The position numbers and the translations under genes were made by a program. From the NCBI GenBank assembly GCA_028705705.1, contig JAQWCZ010000017.1, positions 1 through 14,819 of the forward strand: a stretch of DNA of 14,819 bases, given 5' to 3'. Below, in pieces: positions 8,662-14,819 of the stretch; the first letter of the stretch is position 1, and each line of letters opens with the position of its first letter. The notes under the pieces were generated by a model. It worked only from the letters and a program-made list of their open reading frames with translations. It had not been told where the DNA came from and searched no databases. Source of the stretch: Paludibacter sp. (GTDB lineage: Bacteria > Bacteroidota > Bacteroidia > Bacteroidales > Paludibacteraceae).

Positions 8662-9618
8662 ATGGATAAACCTTATGTTATAGGCATGGACATGGGCGGG
8701 ACAAACACCGTTTTTGGAATTGTTGATGCCCGTGGAAATGTATTATCAAAATCGGCTGTAAAGACAGGAACTCATCAGGACATTAATTTGTATATTGAAG
8801 ACATCTATGTTGAACTCAGCAAATTAATTGAAGATGCAGGCGGTATTTCAAGAATCAAAGGTATTGGAGTTGGAGCTCCAAACGGAAATTATTATACCGG
8901 TAACATCGAATTTGCGCCCAACCTGAACTGGAAAGGTGTCATTCCTTTTTCTAACTTAATGACTGAAAAATTCGGTATTCCGACTGTACTAACAAATGAT
9001 GCGAATGCAGCCGCTATTGGTGAAATGACCTACGGAGCTGCACGTGGTATTAAAAACTTCATCATGATTACGCTCGGTACTGGTGTTGGTAGCGGTATTG
9101 TTATCGACGGCAAATTAGTCTATGGTCATGATGGCTTTGCCGGAGAACTGGGTCACACTTGTTCTGTACGCAACAATGGTCGTCAGTGTGGCTGTGGAAG
9201 AACAGGATGTCTGGAAACTTATGCCTCTGCCAATGGTGTTGCACGCACAGCCCGTGAAATTCTTGAAACAAGAAAAGATGAGAGCTTGTTGCGTAATATT
9301 CCTATCGAATCAATTACATCAAAAGATGTACACGATGCTGCACTTCAGGGAGACAAAATTGCACTTGAGATTTTTGAGTTTACAGGTAAAATTTTAGGAG
9401 AAGCTTTAGCCGATTTTGTTGCTTTTAGTGCACCTGAAGCTATTGTTTTATTCGGTGGTTTAACTAAAGCGGGAGATTTTATTAAAAAACCAATTATCGA
9501 ACACATGGAAAAGAATCTTCTAACTATCTGGAAAGGCAAAATTAAAGTTTTATTTTCTGATTTGAAAGAAGCAGATGCTGCAGTTCTCGGAGCCAGTGCA
9601 TTGGCATGGGAAATCTAA
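8662..9618 (+). CDS. ROK-family glucokinase / broad hexokinase
   Basis: A 318-residue cytosolic sugar kinase of the ROK family, which phosphorylates glucose (in some Bacteroides enzymes called RokA, also N-acetylglucosamine and other hexoses) with ATP. Visible motifs: the phosphate loop DMGGTNTVFGIVD (10-22), the sugar site with LTNDANAAAIGE (110-121, catalytic base Asp113), GTGVGSGIVIDG (139-150), GELGHT (161-166, sugar-binding Glu162 and zinc ligand His165), and the zinc-binding CGCGRTGCLE (176-185, Cys176, Cys178, Cys183). All residues expected for an active kinase are present. There is no N-terminal DNA-binding domain, so it is an enzyme rather than a ROK repressor. It is the second gene of a transporter-kinase pair and is followed by a strong terminator at 9640-9687. 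Glucose is the most likely substrate; this is inferred. Confidence 0.92.
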   Translation: MDKPYVIGMDMGGTNTVFGIVDARGNVLSKSAVKTGTHQDINLYIEDIYVELSKLIEDAGGISRIKGIGVGAPNGNYYTGNIEFAPNLNWKGVIPFSNLMTEKFGIPTVLTNDANAAAIGEMTYGAARGIKNFIMITLGTGVGSGIVIDGKLVYGHDGFAGELGHTCSVRNNGRQCGCGRTGCLETYASANGVARTAREILETRKDESLLRNIPIESITSKDVHDAALQGDKIALEIFEFTGKILGEALADFVAFSAPEAIVLFGGLTKAGDFIKKPIIEHMEKNLLTIWKGKIKVLFSDLKEADAAVLGASALAWEI

Positions 9619-9639
9619 GAGAAGTAGTAATCAATCTAT

Positions 9640-9687
9640 AAACAAACCCGGAACACCATAATTTTATGATCCGGGTTTGTTTTTTAT
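9640..9687 (+). terminator. Strong intrinsic terminator after the ROK kinase
   Basis: A 13-bp perfect stem pairs 9640-9652 (AAACAAACCCGGA) with 9670-9682 (TCCGGGTTTGTTT). The loop region 9653-9669 can form a small inner CATA/TATG pairing. The stem runs into a T tract to 9685. It begins 21 bp after the kinase stop codon. Its right arm contains the TTTG that serves as the -33 box of the tRNA promoter. Confidence 0.85.
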
Positions 9688-9706
9688 AAATAAATATTTA
9701 CCTTTG
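9676..9706 (+). promoter_or_regulatory. Promoter of tRNA-Ser, overlapping the terminator
   Basis: TTTG at 9676-9679 and TACCTTTG at 9699-9706 are separated by exactly 19 bp, an ideal Bacteroidota housekeeping promoter. Transcription would begin around 9712-9714, only a few bases before the mature tRNA 5' end at 9717. The -33 box is part of the right arm of the preceding terminator stem. Confidence 0.75.
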
Positions 9707-9716
9707 CGCAGTTTTT

Positions 9717-9803
9717 GGAAAGTTGCCAGAGTGGTCGATCGGGCCGCACTCGAAATGCGGTGTACGGGTAACTGTACCGGGGGTTCGAATCCCTCACTTT
9801 CCG
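9717..9803 (+). tRNA. tRNA-Ser (anticodon CGA)
   Basis: An 87-nt class II tRNA with acceptor stem GGAAAGT (9717-9723) pairing with ACTTTCC (9796-9802) and discriminator G at 9803. The anticodon stem is CCGCA/TGCGG (9744-9748 and 9756-9760) with loop CTCGAAA, giving anticodon CGA (9751-9753), which reads the serine codon UCG. The long variable arm (about 9761-9778) and the T loop GGTTCGAAT with its stem mark it as serine type. The CCA end is not encoded: the discriminator is followed by CAT, so the tail must be added by the CCA-adding enzyme. It has its own promoter just upstream. Confidence 0.96.
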
Positions 9804-9837
9804 CATAATCAACCCGTTAATTCAACTCATTATCCTA

Positions 9838-10206
9838 ATGAAAGGTTTCTTAACCGTCGGACTATTAATTCTATCCAACACTTTTATGACTTTTGCCTGG
9901 TATGGGCACCTCAAATTTGCTGAATGGAAATGGTTTAACAAACTCGGATTAATCGCTATCATTTTAATTAGCTGGGGAATAGCTTTATTCGAATATATGT
10001 TTCAGGTACCTGCAAATAAAATTGGTTATGTGGGTAATGGCGGACCTTTCTCGCTTGTAGAGTTGAAAGTAATTCAGGAAATCATCACCCTATCAGTATT
10101 TGCTGTTTTTTCTTTATTAGTTTTCAAAAATGAAAGTCTTAAAACCAATCATATTATCGCTTTCGTTTTTATTATTCTGGCAGTATATTTTATGTTTAAA
10201 AAATAA
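9838..10206 (+). CDS. DUF486 small membrane protein (DMT-family-like)
   Basis: A 122-residue inner-membrane protein with four predicted TM helices (about residues 3-22, 35-53, 73-95 and 102-119). It belongs to DUF486, a half-size relative of drug/metabolite transporters; recognisable parts are SNTFMTFAWYGHLKF (13-27), the aromatic loop EYMFQVPANKIGY (52-64) and the helix ELKVIQEIITL (75-85). Like other four-helix DMT relatives it would have to work as a dimer. The substrate is unknown. The ATG is 34 bp after the tRNA-Ser gene, and I see no separate promoter in that gap, so it may be transcribed from the tRNA promoter. Its stop codon lies 5 bp from the stop of the convergent permease gene, leaving no room for a terminator. 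Confidence 0.85.
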   Translation: MKGFLTVGLLILSNTFMTFAWYGHLKFAEWKWFNKLGLIAIILISWGIALFEYMFQVPANKIGYVGNGGPFSLVELKVIQEIITLSVFAVFSLLVFKNESLKTNHIIAFVFIILAVYFMFKK

Positions 10207-10211
10207 AATAA

Positions 10212-12425
10212 TTAGTCAATAATCTTGGCGGAACACGCATTTACAAATAGAATATTACCCAATTTCTCATAATTTTCAAATACTCCCCGGCCATTCTGTT
10301 TAACATCTTCAGGTATAAATCCGATGATGGTCAACCCCGCTTCAGATGAATAATTACTGATAACATCTTTTACTGATACTTTTTCTTCCCGGATTACAAT
10401 TTCGATATTTTGTTTGTAAATAGGCATCCTGCCACTCATAATTAAATCATCAAGCCAGATTTTCACAGATTCCACCTCATTCTCCCGACATAAATAATGA
10501 ATCTTGATGTTACTTCTTTTCCAATCAGGATGACCTAATATAATGAAACTCATTAAAATCATCAGGTTTGCATTCACTTCATCAAATGTCTTGATCCAAA
10601 CATGAATACCATTCTTATAAAAAACTGGTTTTCTACTGACTGCCAGCACACAAATATCAAAATTTCCGGCATTTACGACCCTGTAATTATCAATAATTAC
10701 ATCCAGTTCATCCGGTTCTTCCTTGTCAAAATCAAAAATCAGCATGTTATTCTCCATTCCTGCAATACCCGGAAGTTGAATTGCCTGAACAATTGCAGAA
10801 GTGTTAGATGGAGAAACAATCGTATCCACATAAACACTCTTTTCAATTTCAATATTTTTTAAAATTTTTTCCAGCTCCTGATCCGCTTGTTCACTAGTAC
10901 TCCTTGAATAATAATCCTTTATAAAATGGAGATAAGTACCAAAACCAAATCTGTAAGACAACCAGTTTAATAACCGAAATGTATTATCATACTTAAAAGA
11001 ATTTTTTGAAATACAAATTGCACTCGGTCTCCATTCTTTTTCAGTATGTGCAATCTTTTTACGCTGAATATAAACCTGTAACCAACGATTAAGTTGAAAA
11101 ATAGAATTGGCAAATATAGATTCGAGTCCTTTGCGACTTTTGTGCAGATAGTTGATATAAATATATACAAGAGCCAATACAGTTAATGCCATAACTGTAT
11201 ATATCACACTAATCTGGAACATAATCCAGATAGACGCAATAAATCCGATCAGTGAAAAAATCCATTTGGATCTAAAAGAAGGTCGATATGAAGGAGAAGA
11301 ACCAAAATGATTTAAAAAAGATATCAGACAGATAGAACCATAAGTAACCATGAAAAACATCGAAATTATCTGTGCTACAACATTCACATCACCTATGATT
11401 ACAAAGAAAAACGCAATAATACAAGTTACCATAGAAGCGTTTACTGGTTCACCATCCTTCTCTCTGTTCTTACTTAGCCATTCATTTATTTTCAGTGAAG
11501 GAAAAGATTTGTCGGCAGCTAATGCCTGTAAAGTTCGTGGCGCGACCATAACTGAACCAAGAGCAGAAGAAATGGTGGAAGCAGCTAATCCAAGCGGTAC
11601 AACCAGAAACCCCCAAATGGCAATATCGGCCATCACCATCTGGTTATTTACCAAATCGGCGGGACTTGCTGAATTTGCCAGTTTATAGGCAATAAAGAAA
11701 TAGATAATCATCCCCAATAATGTTGCTGAGATCGTTCCCAACGGAATTGATTTACCAGGATTTTTCAAATCACCAGACAAACCCACTCCCGCTGTCATAC
11801 CTGTGAATGCAGGAAAGACAATCGCAAACACAACAAAAAAACTACCCATATTCCTGAATTCAGCATTAGCCAAGCTAAATGATGAACCTGATGCATAATC
11901 AGTTGAACCAAAGAAAAACATCAACAATGAGAATGCAAGTATTCCTACGATGACATACAAGGCTTTAACACCTAAATTGGCACCCTTTCGAATAATCAGA
12001 TAAGATAATGCTAACATCACCGGTATGCTGATAACCTGACGGGGTAAAATGAAATCAAATTTGTTTTTTAAAAAATCAAATAAAAATGAAAATGATTCGG
12101 TGAATGCTATTACATAAAATGCGACACTTACTGCCTGTGAAAGATATAATACTAAACCTATTGTTGCCCCAATGTTTAGACCGAATGACCTGGAGACAAT
12201 ATAGTACTCTCCCCCGCCCTCAACACGTTTATTGGTAGCTATTTCAGAAAGTGCAAGAGCAGTTGGTATCGTAACAATATGTCCCAACAAGATTATTAAG
12301 ATAACACCCCAAAATCCAATAGTACCAACTGCAAAACCAAAACGCAAAAATAAAATTGCTCCTAAAATAGTAGAAATAGCAGTAAAAAACACCGGAGCAG
12401 TTCCAAATTTTTTATGTGTATGCAT
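10212..12425 (-). CDS. Cation-chloride-cotransporter (SLC12-like) family permease
   Basis: A 737-residue inner-membrane transporter of the APC superfamily that resembles cation-chloride cotransporters more than ordinary amino-acid permeases. About 12 TM helices occupy residues 10-425. Family signatures are STILGAILFLRFGFAVGTIG (18-37) in TM1, GGGEYYIVSRSFG (70-82), FPAFTGMTAGVGLSGDLKNPGKSIP (from residue 204) in TM6, and ISSALGSVMVAPRTLQALAADK (from residue 285) in TM8. The C-terminal 300 residues are soluble and resemble the UspA-like regulatory domain of CCC proteins (for example IFDFDKEEPDELDV and ICVLAVSRKPVF). The likely role is coupled movement of Na+, K+ and/or Cl-, in osmotic or ion balance. 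Database labels such as 'amino acid permease' are possible. The start ATG at 12425 is 56 bp behind the YgjV-like gene on the same strand; a TAGTTTTG -7-like box (12477-12484) lacks a partner at normal spacing. The transported ions are inferred. Confidence 0.82.
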   Translation of the reverse strand: MHTHKKFGTAPVFFTAISTILGAILFLRFGFAVGTIGFWGVILIILLGHIVTIPTALALSEIATNKRVEGGGEYYIVSRSFGLNIGATIGLVLYLSQAVSVAFYVIAFTESFSFLFDFLKNKFDFILPRQVISIPVMLALSYLIIRKGANLGVKALYVIVGILAFSLLMFFFGSTDYASGSSFSLANAEFRNMGSFFVVFAIVFPAFTGMTAGVGLSGDLKNPGKSIPLGTISATLLGMIIYFFIAYKLANSASPADLVNNQMVMADIAIWGFLVVPLGLAASTISSALGSVMVAPRTLQALAADKSFPSLKINEWLSKNREKDGEPVNASMVTCIIAFFFVIIGDVNVVAQIISMFFMVTYGSICLISFLNHFGSSPSYRPSFRSKWIFSLIGFIASIWIMFQISVIYTVMALTVLALVYIYINYLHKSRKGLESIFANSIFQLNRWLQVYIQRKKIAHTEKEWRPSAICISKNSFKYDNTFRLLNWLSYRFGFGTYLHFIKDYYSRSTSEQADQELEKILKNIEIEKSVYVDTIVSPSNTSAIVQAIQLPGIAGMENNMLIFDFDKEEPDELDVIIDNYRVVNAGNFDICVLAVSRKPVFYKNGIHVWIKTFDEVNANLMILMSFIILGHPDWKRSNIKIHYLCRENEVESVKIWLDDLIMSGRMPIYKQNIEIVIREEKVSVKDVISNYSSEAGLTIIGFIPEDVKQNGRGVFENYEKLGNILFVNACSAKIID

Positions 12426-12481
12426 TTAATATTGATTCAGATGAGTTTAACAGACACTTATTTATCAAGTAACAAACAAAA

Positions 12482-13132
12482 CTAAATTTCCATCACAAAT
12501 CTACTTATATCACCGTTTTTTTCTTCAACAAATCCCATTTTACGGAGATATTCTTTATGTAAAGGATGTTTAATTTCACATATCAAACGGTTAACATGCT
12601 TATCTTTCAATGTGTGTATGTTTTTTCGGTAAATATAATCTCCCGGCTTCAGGTCACGAAAAGGAGCTGTAACATAATCCAGATGAATATGTAACTCATG
12701 TTCTTTTCTTATCCCAAAAAAAATACCAGCAACCTGAGCATCACGTAACAACAATAATGTCAGTGAATTTTCTCTTTCTTTATTATCTGCAAAAAAAAGA
12801 TTTATAAAATCAGGGAAATAAGAATAAATTTCTTTTTTATTAAAATCAATAAAGTACTGAACATAAGCATCCTCCAGTGTAGTTGAAATGAGTTTAAATG
12901 TTTCTTTCCGATTATATATCTTTGTCAGATAATAAATATTTGCAAACACAATAAATAAATTCAATAAACCAACCGGTAGGGAACCAATGGCAAAACCATA
13001 AAAAGAAAAAATACCTGCCCCTACAAGATTATACCACCTGAGTTTAACAATTGAACTCATCGTTAGAGAAACTGCCACCAGTATAGAACTAAGGTAACCA
13101 ATCCACTCTAATAAACTAATATTAAACAACAT
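12482..13132 (-). CDS. YgjV-like membrane protein with GNAT-like C-terminal domain
   Basis: A 216-residue protein in two parts. Residues 1-73 form three TM helices (about 8-28, 33-50, 52-71) and match the YgjV inner-membrane family in character (EWIGYLSSILVAVSLTMSS, LRWYNLVGAGIFSFYGF). Residues 80-216 are soluble and resemble a GNAT acyltransferase: a strand with LDYVTAPFRDLKPGDYIYRK (151-170) in the place of motif A, and YLRKMGFVEE (195-204), the usual GNAT ending. The pyrophosphate-binding loop (R159 D L K P G164) does not fit the canonical Q/R-x-x-G-x-G/A, so acyl-CoA binding is uncertain. No function is known to me. It lies 91 bp behind the M48 gene and 56 bp before the permease on the same strand, possibly one transcript. 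The N-terminal family call is fairly good, the GNAT call is by pattern only. Confidence 0.72.
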   Translation of the reverse strand: MLFNISLLEWIGYLSSILVAVSLTMSSIVKLRWYNLVGAGIFSFYGFAIGSLPVGLLNLFIVFANIYYLTKIYNRKETFKLISTTLEDAYVQYFIDFNKKEIYSYFPDFINLFFADNKERENSLTLLLLRDAQVAGIFFGIRKEHELHIHLDYVTAPFRDLKPGDYIYRKNIHTLKDKHVNRLICEIKHPLHKEYLRKMGFVEEKNGDISRFVMEI

Positions 13133-13223
13133 AACTTTATTGTTTTAAATTATCACACACACCTTTATCCACCTGAACTTGCTAGATTAATCACAAACTT
13201 TATTTTGAATTATATGATTAATT

Positions 13224-14015
13224 TTACTTCTGATAATAACCCAGCGCTTCTACCAACACTTCTTTCATGTTGGCAATCCTGTTGGCATTGGTTGGGTGTG
13301 TGCTCATAAACTCAAGCTGTGATTCAGGATCATTTGCCGACATTCGTTCCCAAAATGCTACCGCCTCGGTTGGGTCATAACCAGCCATAGCCATAAAAAT
13401 TAAACCAAGTCTATCGGCTTCGTATTCCTGTTTTCTTGAATATGGAAGAATAACACCAAATTGCGCTCCTAATCCGTAAAGTGTCTGGATTCCATACCGG
13501 GTAATTTCCGACTTTTGTGAAAATAAGAGATCTGCTGCCGATGCTCCATAAGATAGTAATAATTGTTGACTAAGTCTTTCCTTACTGTGTTTAGCAACCG
13601 CATGTGCAATTTCATGACCCATCACAACTGCCACACCGGCTTCTGTTTTTGTTATAGGTAAAATACCTTCATAAAAAACCACTTTCCCTCCCGGCATGCA
13701 GAAAGCATTTACAGTTGTGTCTTTTACTAAGTTGAACTCCCATTGAAAATTGGCTATTTCAGTCTCAAGATTGTTTGTTTTCAGGTATTTCTCAACTGCA
13801 GCAGCAATTTTAGTCCCTGTCTTTTTAACCATGTTTGTTTGTACCACGTTTTTGGATAAAGGAACAGAATCAATGAATTGCTTGTAACTTTGCAAACTCA
13901 TATTCAATAATTCAGCATCAGAAACCAAAACAAGTTGTTTCCTACCAGTAATCAATACCTGTGAACAGGATACTGTTAATAGTATTACTGTTAAAATTAA
14001 AAATAGCTTTTTCAT
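13224..14015 (-). CDS. M48-family metalloprotease lipoprotein
   Basis: A 263-residue zinc metallopeptidase. The N-terminus MKKLFLILTVILLTVSCSQV carries a lipobox (TVSC) with lipidated Cys17, so the mature enzyme is a membrane-anchored lipoprotein in the periplasm. The zinc site is complete: HEIAH (134-138) and the third ligand Glu197 in EYEAD (197-201). The conserved motifs AFCMPGGKVVFYEGIL (104-119) and STHPTNANRI (238-247) are typical of the soluble M48 branch that includes E. coli LoiP and YcaL, which degrade or control misfolded envelope proteins. A similar quality-control role is likely. It has no TM domains of the HtpX type. The gene is preceded by a long AT-rich leader with a hairpin and a promoter box about 150 bp upstream, and is followed on the same strand by the YgjV-like gene after 91 bp. 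Confidence 0.93.
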   Translation of the reverse strand: MKKLFLILTVILLTVSCSQVLITGRKQLVLVSDAELLNMSLQSYKQFIDSVPLSKNVVQTNMVKKTGTKIAAAVEKYLKTNNLETEIANFQWEFNLVKDTTVNAFCMPGGKVVFYEGILPITKTEAGVAVVMGHEIAHAVAKHSKERLSQQLLLSYGASAADLLFSQKSEITRYGIQTLYGLGAQFGVILPYSRKQEYEADRLGLIFMAMAGYDPTEAVAFWERMSANDPESQLEFMSTHPTNANRIANMKEVLVEALGYYQK

Positions 14016-14069
14016 ACGTTTAATTTAATTACTTTAGTTGTTGCATCGAACTCTTTTTAAACCAACGGT

Positions 14070-14100
14070 AAGCGAAACTAAAAAATATAATTTTTCGCTT
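14070..14100 (-). promoter_or_regulatory. Hairpin in the 5' leader of the M48 gene
   Basis: AAGCGAAA (14070-14077) and TTTCGCTT (14093-14100) form a perfect 8-bp inverted repeat with a 15-nt AT-rich loop, 55 bp upstream of the M48 start codon. On the minus-strand transcript it would form in the leader if the promoter at 14171-14178 is used. It has no T run, so it is not an obvious terminator. It could stabilise or regulate the mRNA, or be a protein site. Confidence 0.4.
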
Positions 14101-14170
14101 GGGAGAAATAATCGATTAAATTATTTCATGTTCGTTTCATTTTAATTTCTTTATAAGTTTATTAAATATG

Positions 14171-14178
14171 CAAATATA
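14171..14178 (-). promoter_or_regulatory. Likely -7 box for the M48 gene
   Basis: On the minus strand this reads TATATTTG, a full TAnnTTTG match. At the right distance upstream there is only TCTG (14201-14204, 22 bp away), a poor -33 box. Use of this site would give a leader of about 150 nt. Confidence 0.4.
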
Positions 14179-14227
14179 AAAAATAATGTTTATAAAAAAA
14201 CAGAAACATGGAAATATAATCTGATTT

Positions 14228-14266
14228 AATAATATCTATTTATATTGTAATAAATAATATCTATTT
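14228..14266 (+). repeat. Two copies of a 14-bp direct repeat upstream of dps
   Basis: AATAATATCTATTT occurs at 14228-14241 and again at 14253-14266, a period of 25 bp. The second copy runs into the -33 box of the dps promoter. The sequence is of low complexity, so chance is possible, but the identical 14-mers and their position suggest a binding site for a regulator. Confidence 0.45.
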
Positions 14267-14295
14267 GCATCATATTGATAATATATATAAATTTG
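14264..14295 (+). promoter_or_regulatory. Promoter of dps
   Basis: TTTG at 14264-14267 and TAAATTTG at 14288-14295 are separated by 20 bp, a full Bacteroidota-type promoter. The transcript would start near 14302, about 36 nt before the ATG. Good fit in both boxes and spacing. Confidence 0.65.
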
Positions 14296-14337
14296 CATTA
14301 AATAATTATATAGATAACAATTTTAAAATACAACACA

Positions 14338-14814
14338 ATGAAAACATTAGATTTTATTAAATTAAATGCTGGCACATCAAAAGAAACAGTAAATGCATTG
14401 CAACAGTTATTAGCAGATTATCAGGTATTTTATACCAATCTAAGAGGTTTACACTGGAATGTCAAAGGGAATCAATTCTTTTTACTACACGAACAATTTG
14501 AAAATTTATACAATAATACTGCTGAAAAGGTAGATGAAATAGCTGAACGTATTTTGATGCTTGACGGTGTTCCTGCTCATAACTTCAGCGAATATCTGAA
14601 AGTTTCAAAGGTAGAAGAAAGTAATTACATTTCAGATGGTGAAACAGGATTGAAGCATGTACTTGATACTTACAGTCATTTTATTGCATCCGAGAGGGAT
14701 ATTTTGAAACTGGCATCTGATGCAGAAGATGAATCAACTGTTGCTATGATGAGTGATTACATCAAAGAGCAGGAAAAAATGGTCTGGATGTTAGTTGCAT
14801 ACTTTACAAAATAA
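14338..14814 (+). CDS. dps: Dps family ferritin-like DNA-protection protein
   Basis: A 158-residue ferritin-like protein that assembles into a 12-subunit cage, oxidises Fe(II) with hydrogen peroxide at sites between subunits and stores the iron, so protecting DNA under oxidative stress or starvation. The Dps ferroxidase residues are in place: LHWNVKG (38-44, His39), LHEQFENLY (50-58, His51 and Glu55, where many Dps have Asp) and VDEIAERI (65-72, Asp66 and Glu70). The length is typical. The N-terminus is short with few basic residues, so direct DNA binding through a lysine-rich tail, as in E. coli, is not evident. It stands alone with its own promoter, preceded by direct repeats that may bind an oxidative-stress regulator. 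The gene is complete, its stop lying 5 bases before the window end. Confidence 0.94.
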   Translation: MKTLDFIKLNAGTSKETVNALQQLLADYQVFYTNLRGLHWNVKGNQFFLLHEQFENLYNNTAEKVDEIAERILMLDGVPAHNFSEYLKVSKVEESNYISDGETGLKHVLDTYSHFIASERDILKLASDAEDESTVAMMSDYIKEQEKMVWMLVAYFTK

Positions 14815-14819
14815 GCATA

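Larger units (their letters stand above)
14016..14337. other. 322-bp AT-rich divergent intergenic region between the M48 gene and dps
   Basis: No coding region is visible. It is markedly more AT-rich than the flanking genes, especially beyond 14150. It holds a leader hairpin (14070-14100), a minus-strand -7 box (14171-14178), a 14-bp direct repeat (14228-14266) and the dps promoter (14264-14295). ATTTGCAT occurs at 14263-14270 and 14291-14298 and inverted as ATGCAAAT at 14168-14175. Confidence 0.7.

Noticed and set aside
9122..9397. A 91-codon plus-strand open frame inside the ROK kinase
   Set aside because: It is an out-of-frame reading of the zinc-motif region of an intact kinase, with no domain character.
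9723..9923. A 66-codon open frame starting inside the tRNA
   Set aside because: It reads through tRNA-Ser and then out of frame through DUF486; the tRNA explains the sequence.
12477..12484. TAGTTTTG on the minus strand as a separate promoter for the CCC-like permease
   Set aside because: The nearest TTTG upstream is only 11 bp away, so the spacing does not fit, and the box coincides with the end of the YgjV-like gene.
13186..13222. Inverted repeat ATTAATCA / TGATTAAT between the M48 and YgjV-like genes, considered as a terminator
   Set aside because: The arms are 8 bp and all but one pair AT, the spacing is 21 bp, and there is no T run on the minus strand after it.
1..14819. Search for CRISPR arrays, insertion sequences, phage genes, toxin-antitoxin or defence genes
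   Set aside because: No regularly spaced repeats, transposase, integrase or defence motifs were seen; all genes fit normal chromosomal families.

Overview
The window looks like ordinary chromosome from an AT-rich member of the Bacteroidota, most likely the Bacteroidales. The evidence is the gene content (a DUF4783 gene next to nadC, rlmH, a very large multi-sensor histidine kinase, a DPP IV-type S9 peptidase, an FHS-type sugar permease with a ROK sugar kinase), the lack of purine-rich Shine-Dalgarno sequences before most starts, and several matches to the Bacteroidota housekeeping promoter (TTTG, about 19-20 bp, then TAnnTTTG). I cannot name the genus. I see no mobile element, CRISPR array, prophage or gene cluster with foreign base composition.

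Layout. (1) 1-683, minus strand: the 5' third of nadC, cut by the window edge, preceded by and overlapping a small secreted DUF4783 protein; a good promoter lies at 783-814. (2) 930-7194, plus strand: a tightly packed operon of rlmH (ribosome modification), a 1201-residue orphan sensor histidine kinase and a secreted dipeptidyl peptidase IV-like enzyme. (3) 7311-9618, plus strand: a hexose uptake and activation pair, an FHS-family major facilitator permease followed by a ROK glucokinase, closed by a strong hairpin terminator. (4) 9717-10206, plus strand: tRNA-Ser(CGA), whose promoter is partly built into that terminator, followed closely by a small DUF486 membrane protein. (5) 10212-14015, minus strand: reading with transcription, an M48 lipoprotein metalloprotease, a YgjV-like membrane protein with a GNAT-like tail, and a cation-chloride-cotransporter (SLC12-like) permease, which converges on the DUF486 gene with only 5 bp between stop codons. 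(6) 14016-14337: a very AT-rich divergent intergenic region with a leader hairpin, short direct repeats and promoters on both strands. (7) 14338-14814, plus strand: dps, the ferritin-like DNA-protection protein.

How the genes work together. The FHS permease and ROK kinase form a clear import-and-phosphorylate module. NadC serves NAD synthesis. The peptidase fits periplasmic peptide scavenging, and its place directly behind the kinase may mean shared transcription rather than shared function. The remaining genes are housekeeping or stress functions (M48 envelope quality control, Dps iron/oxidant protection, CCC-type ion transport). I did not find an evidently new multi-gene system. The more interesting points are local: overlap of a terminator with a tRNA promoter, a tRNA apparently leading into a membrane-protein gene, a prokaryotic CCC homolog with conserved-looking ion-site residues, and a membrane-anchored GNAT-like fusion.
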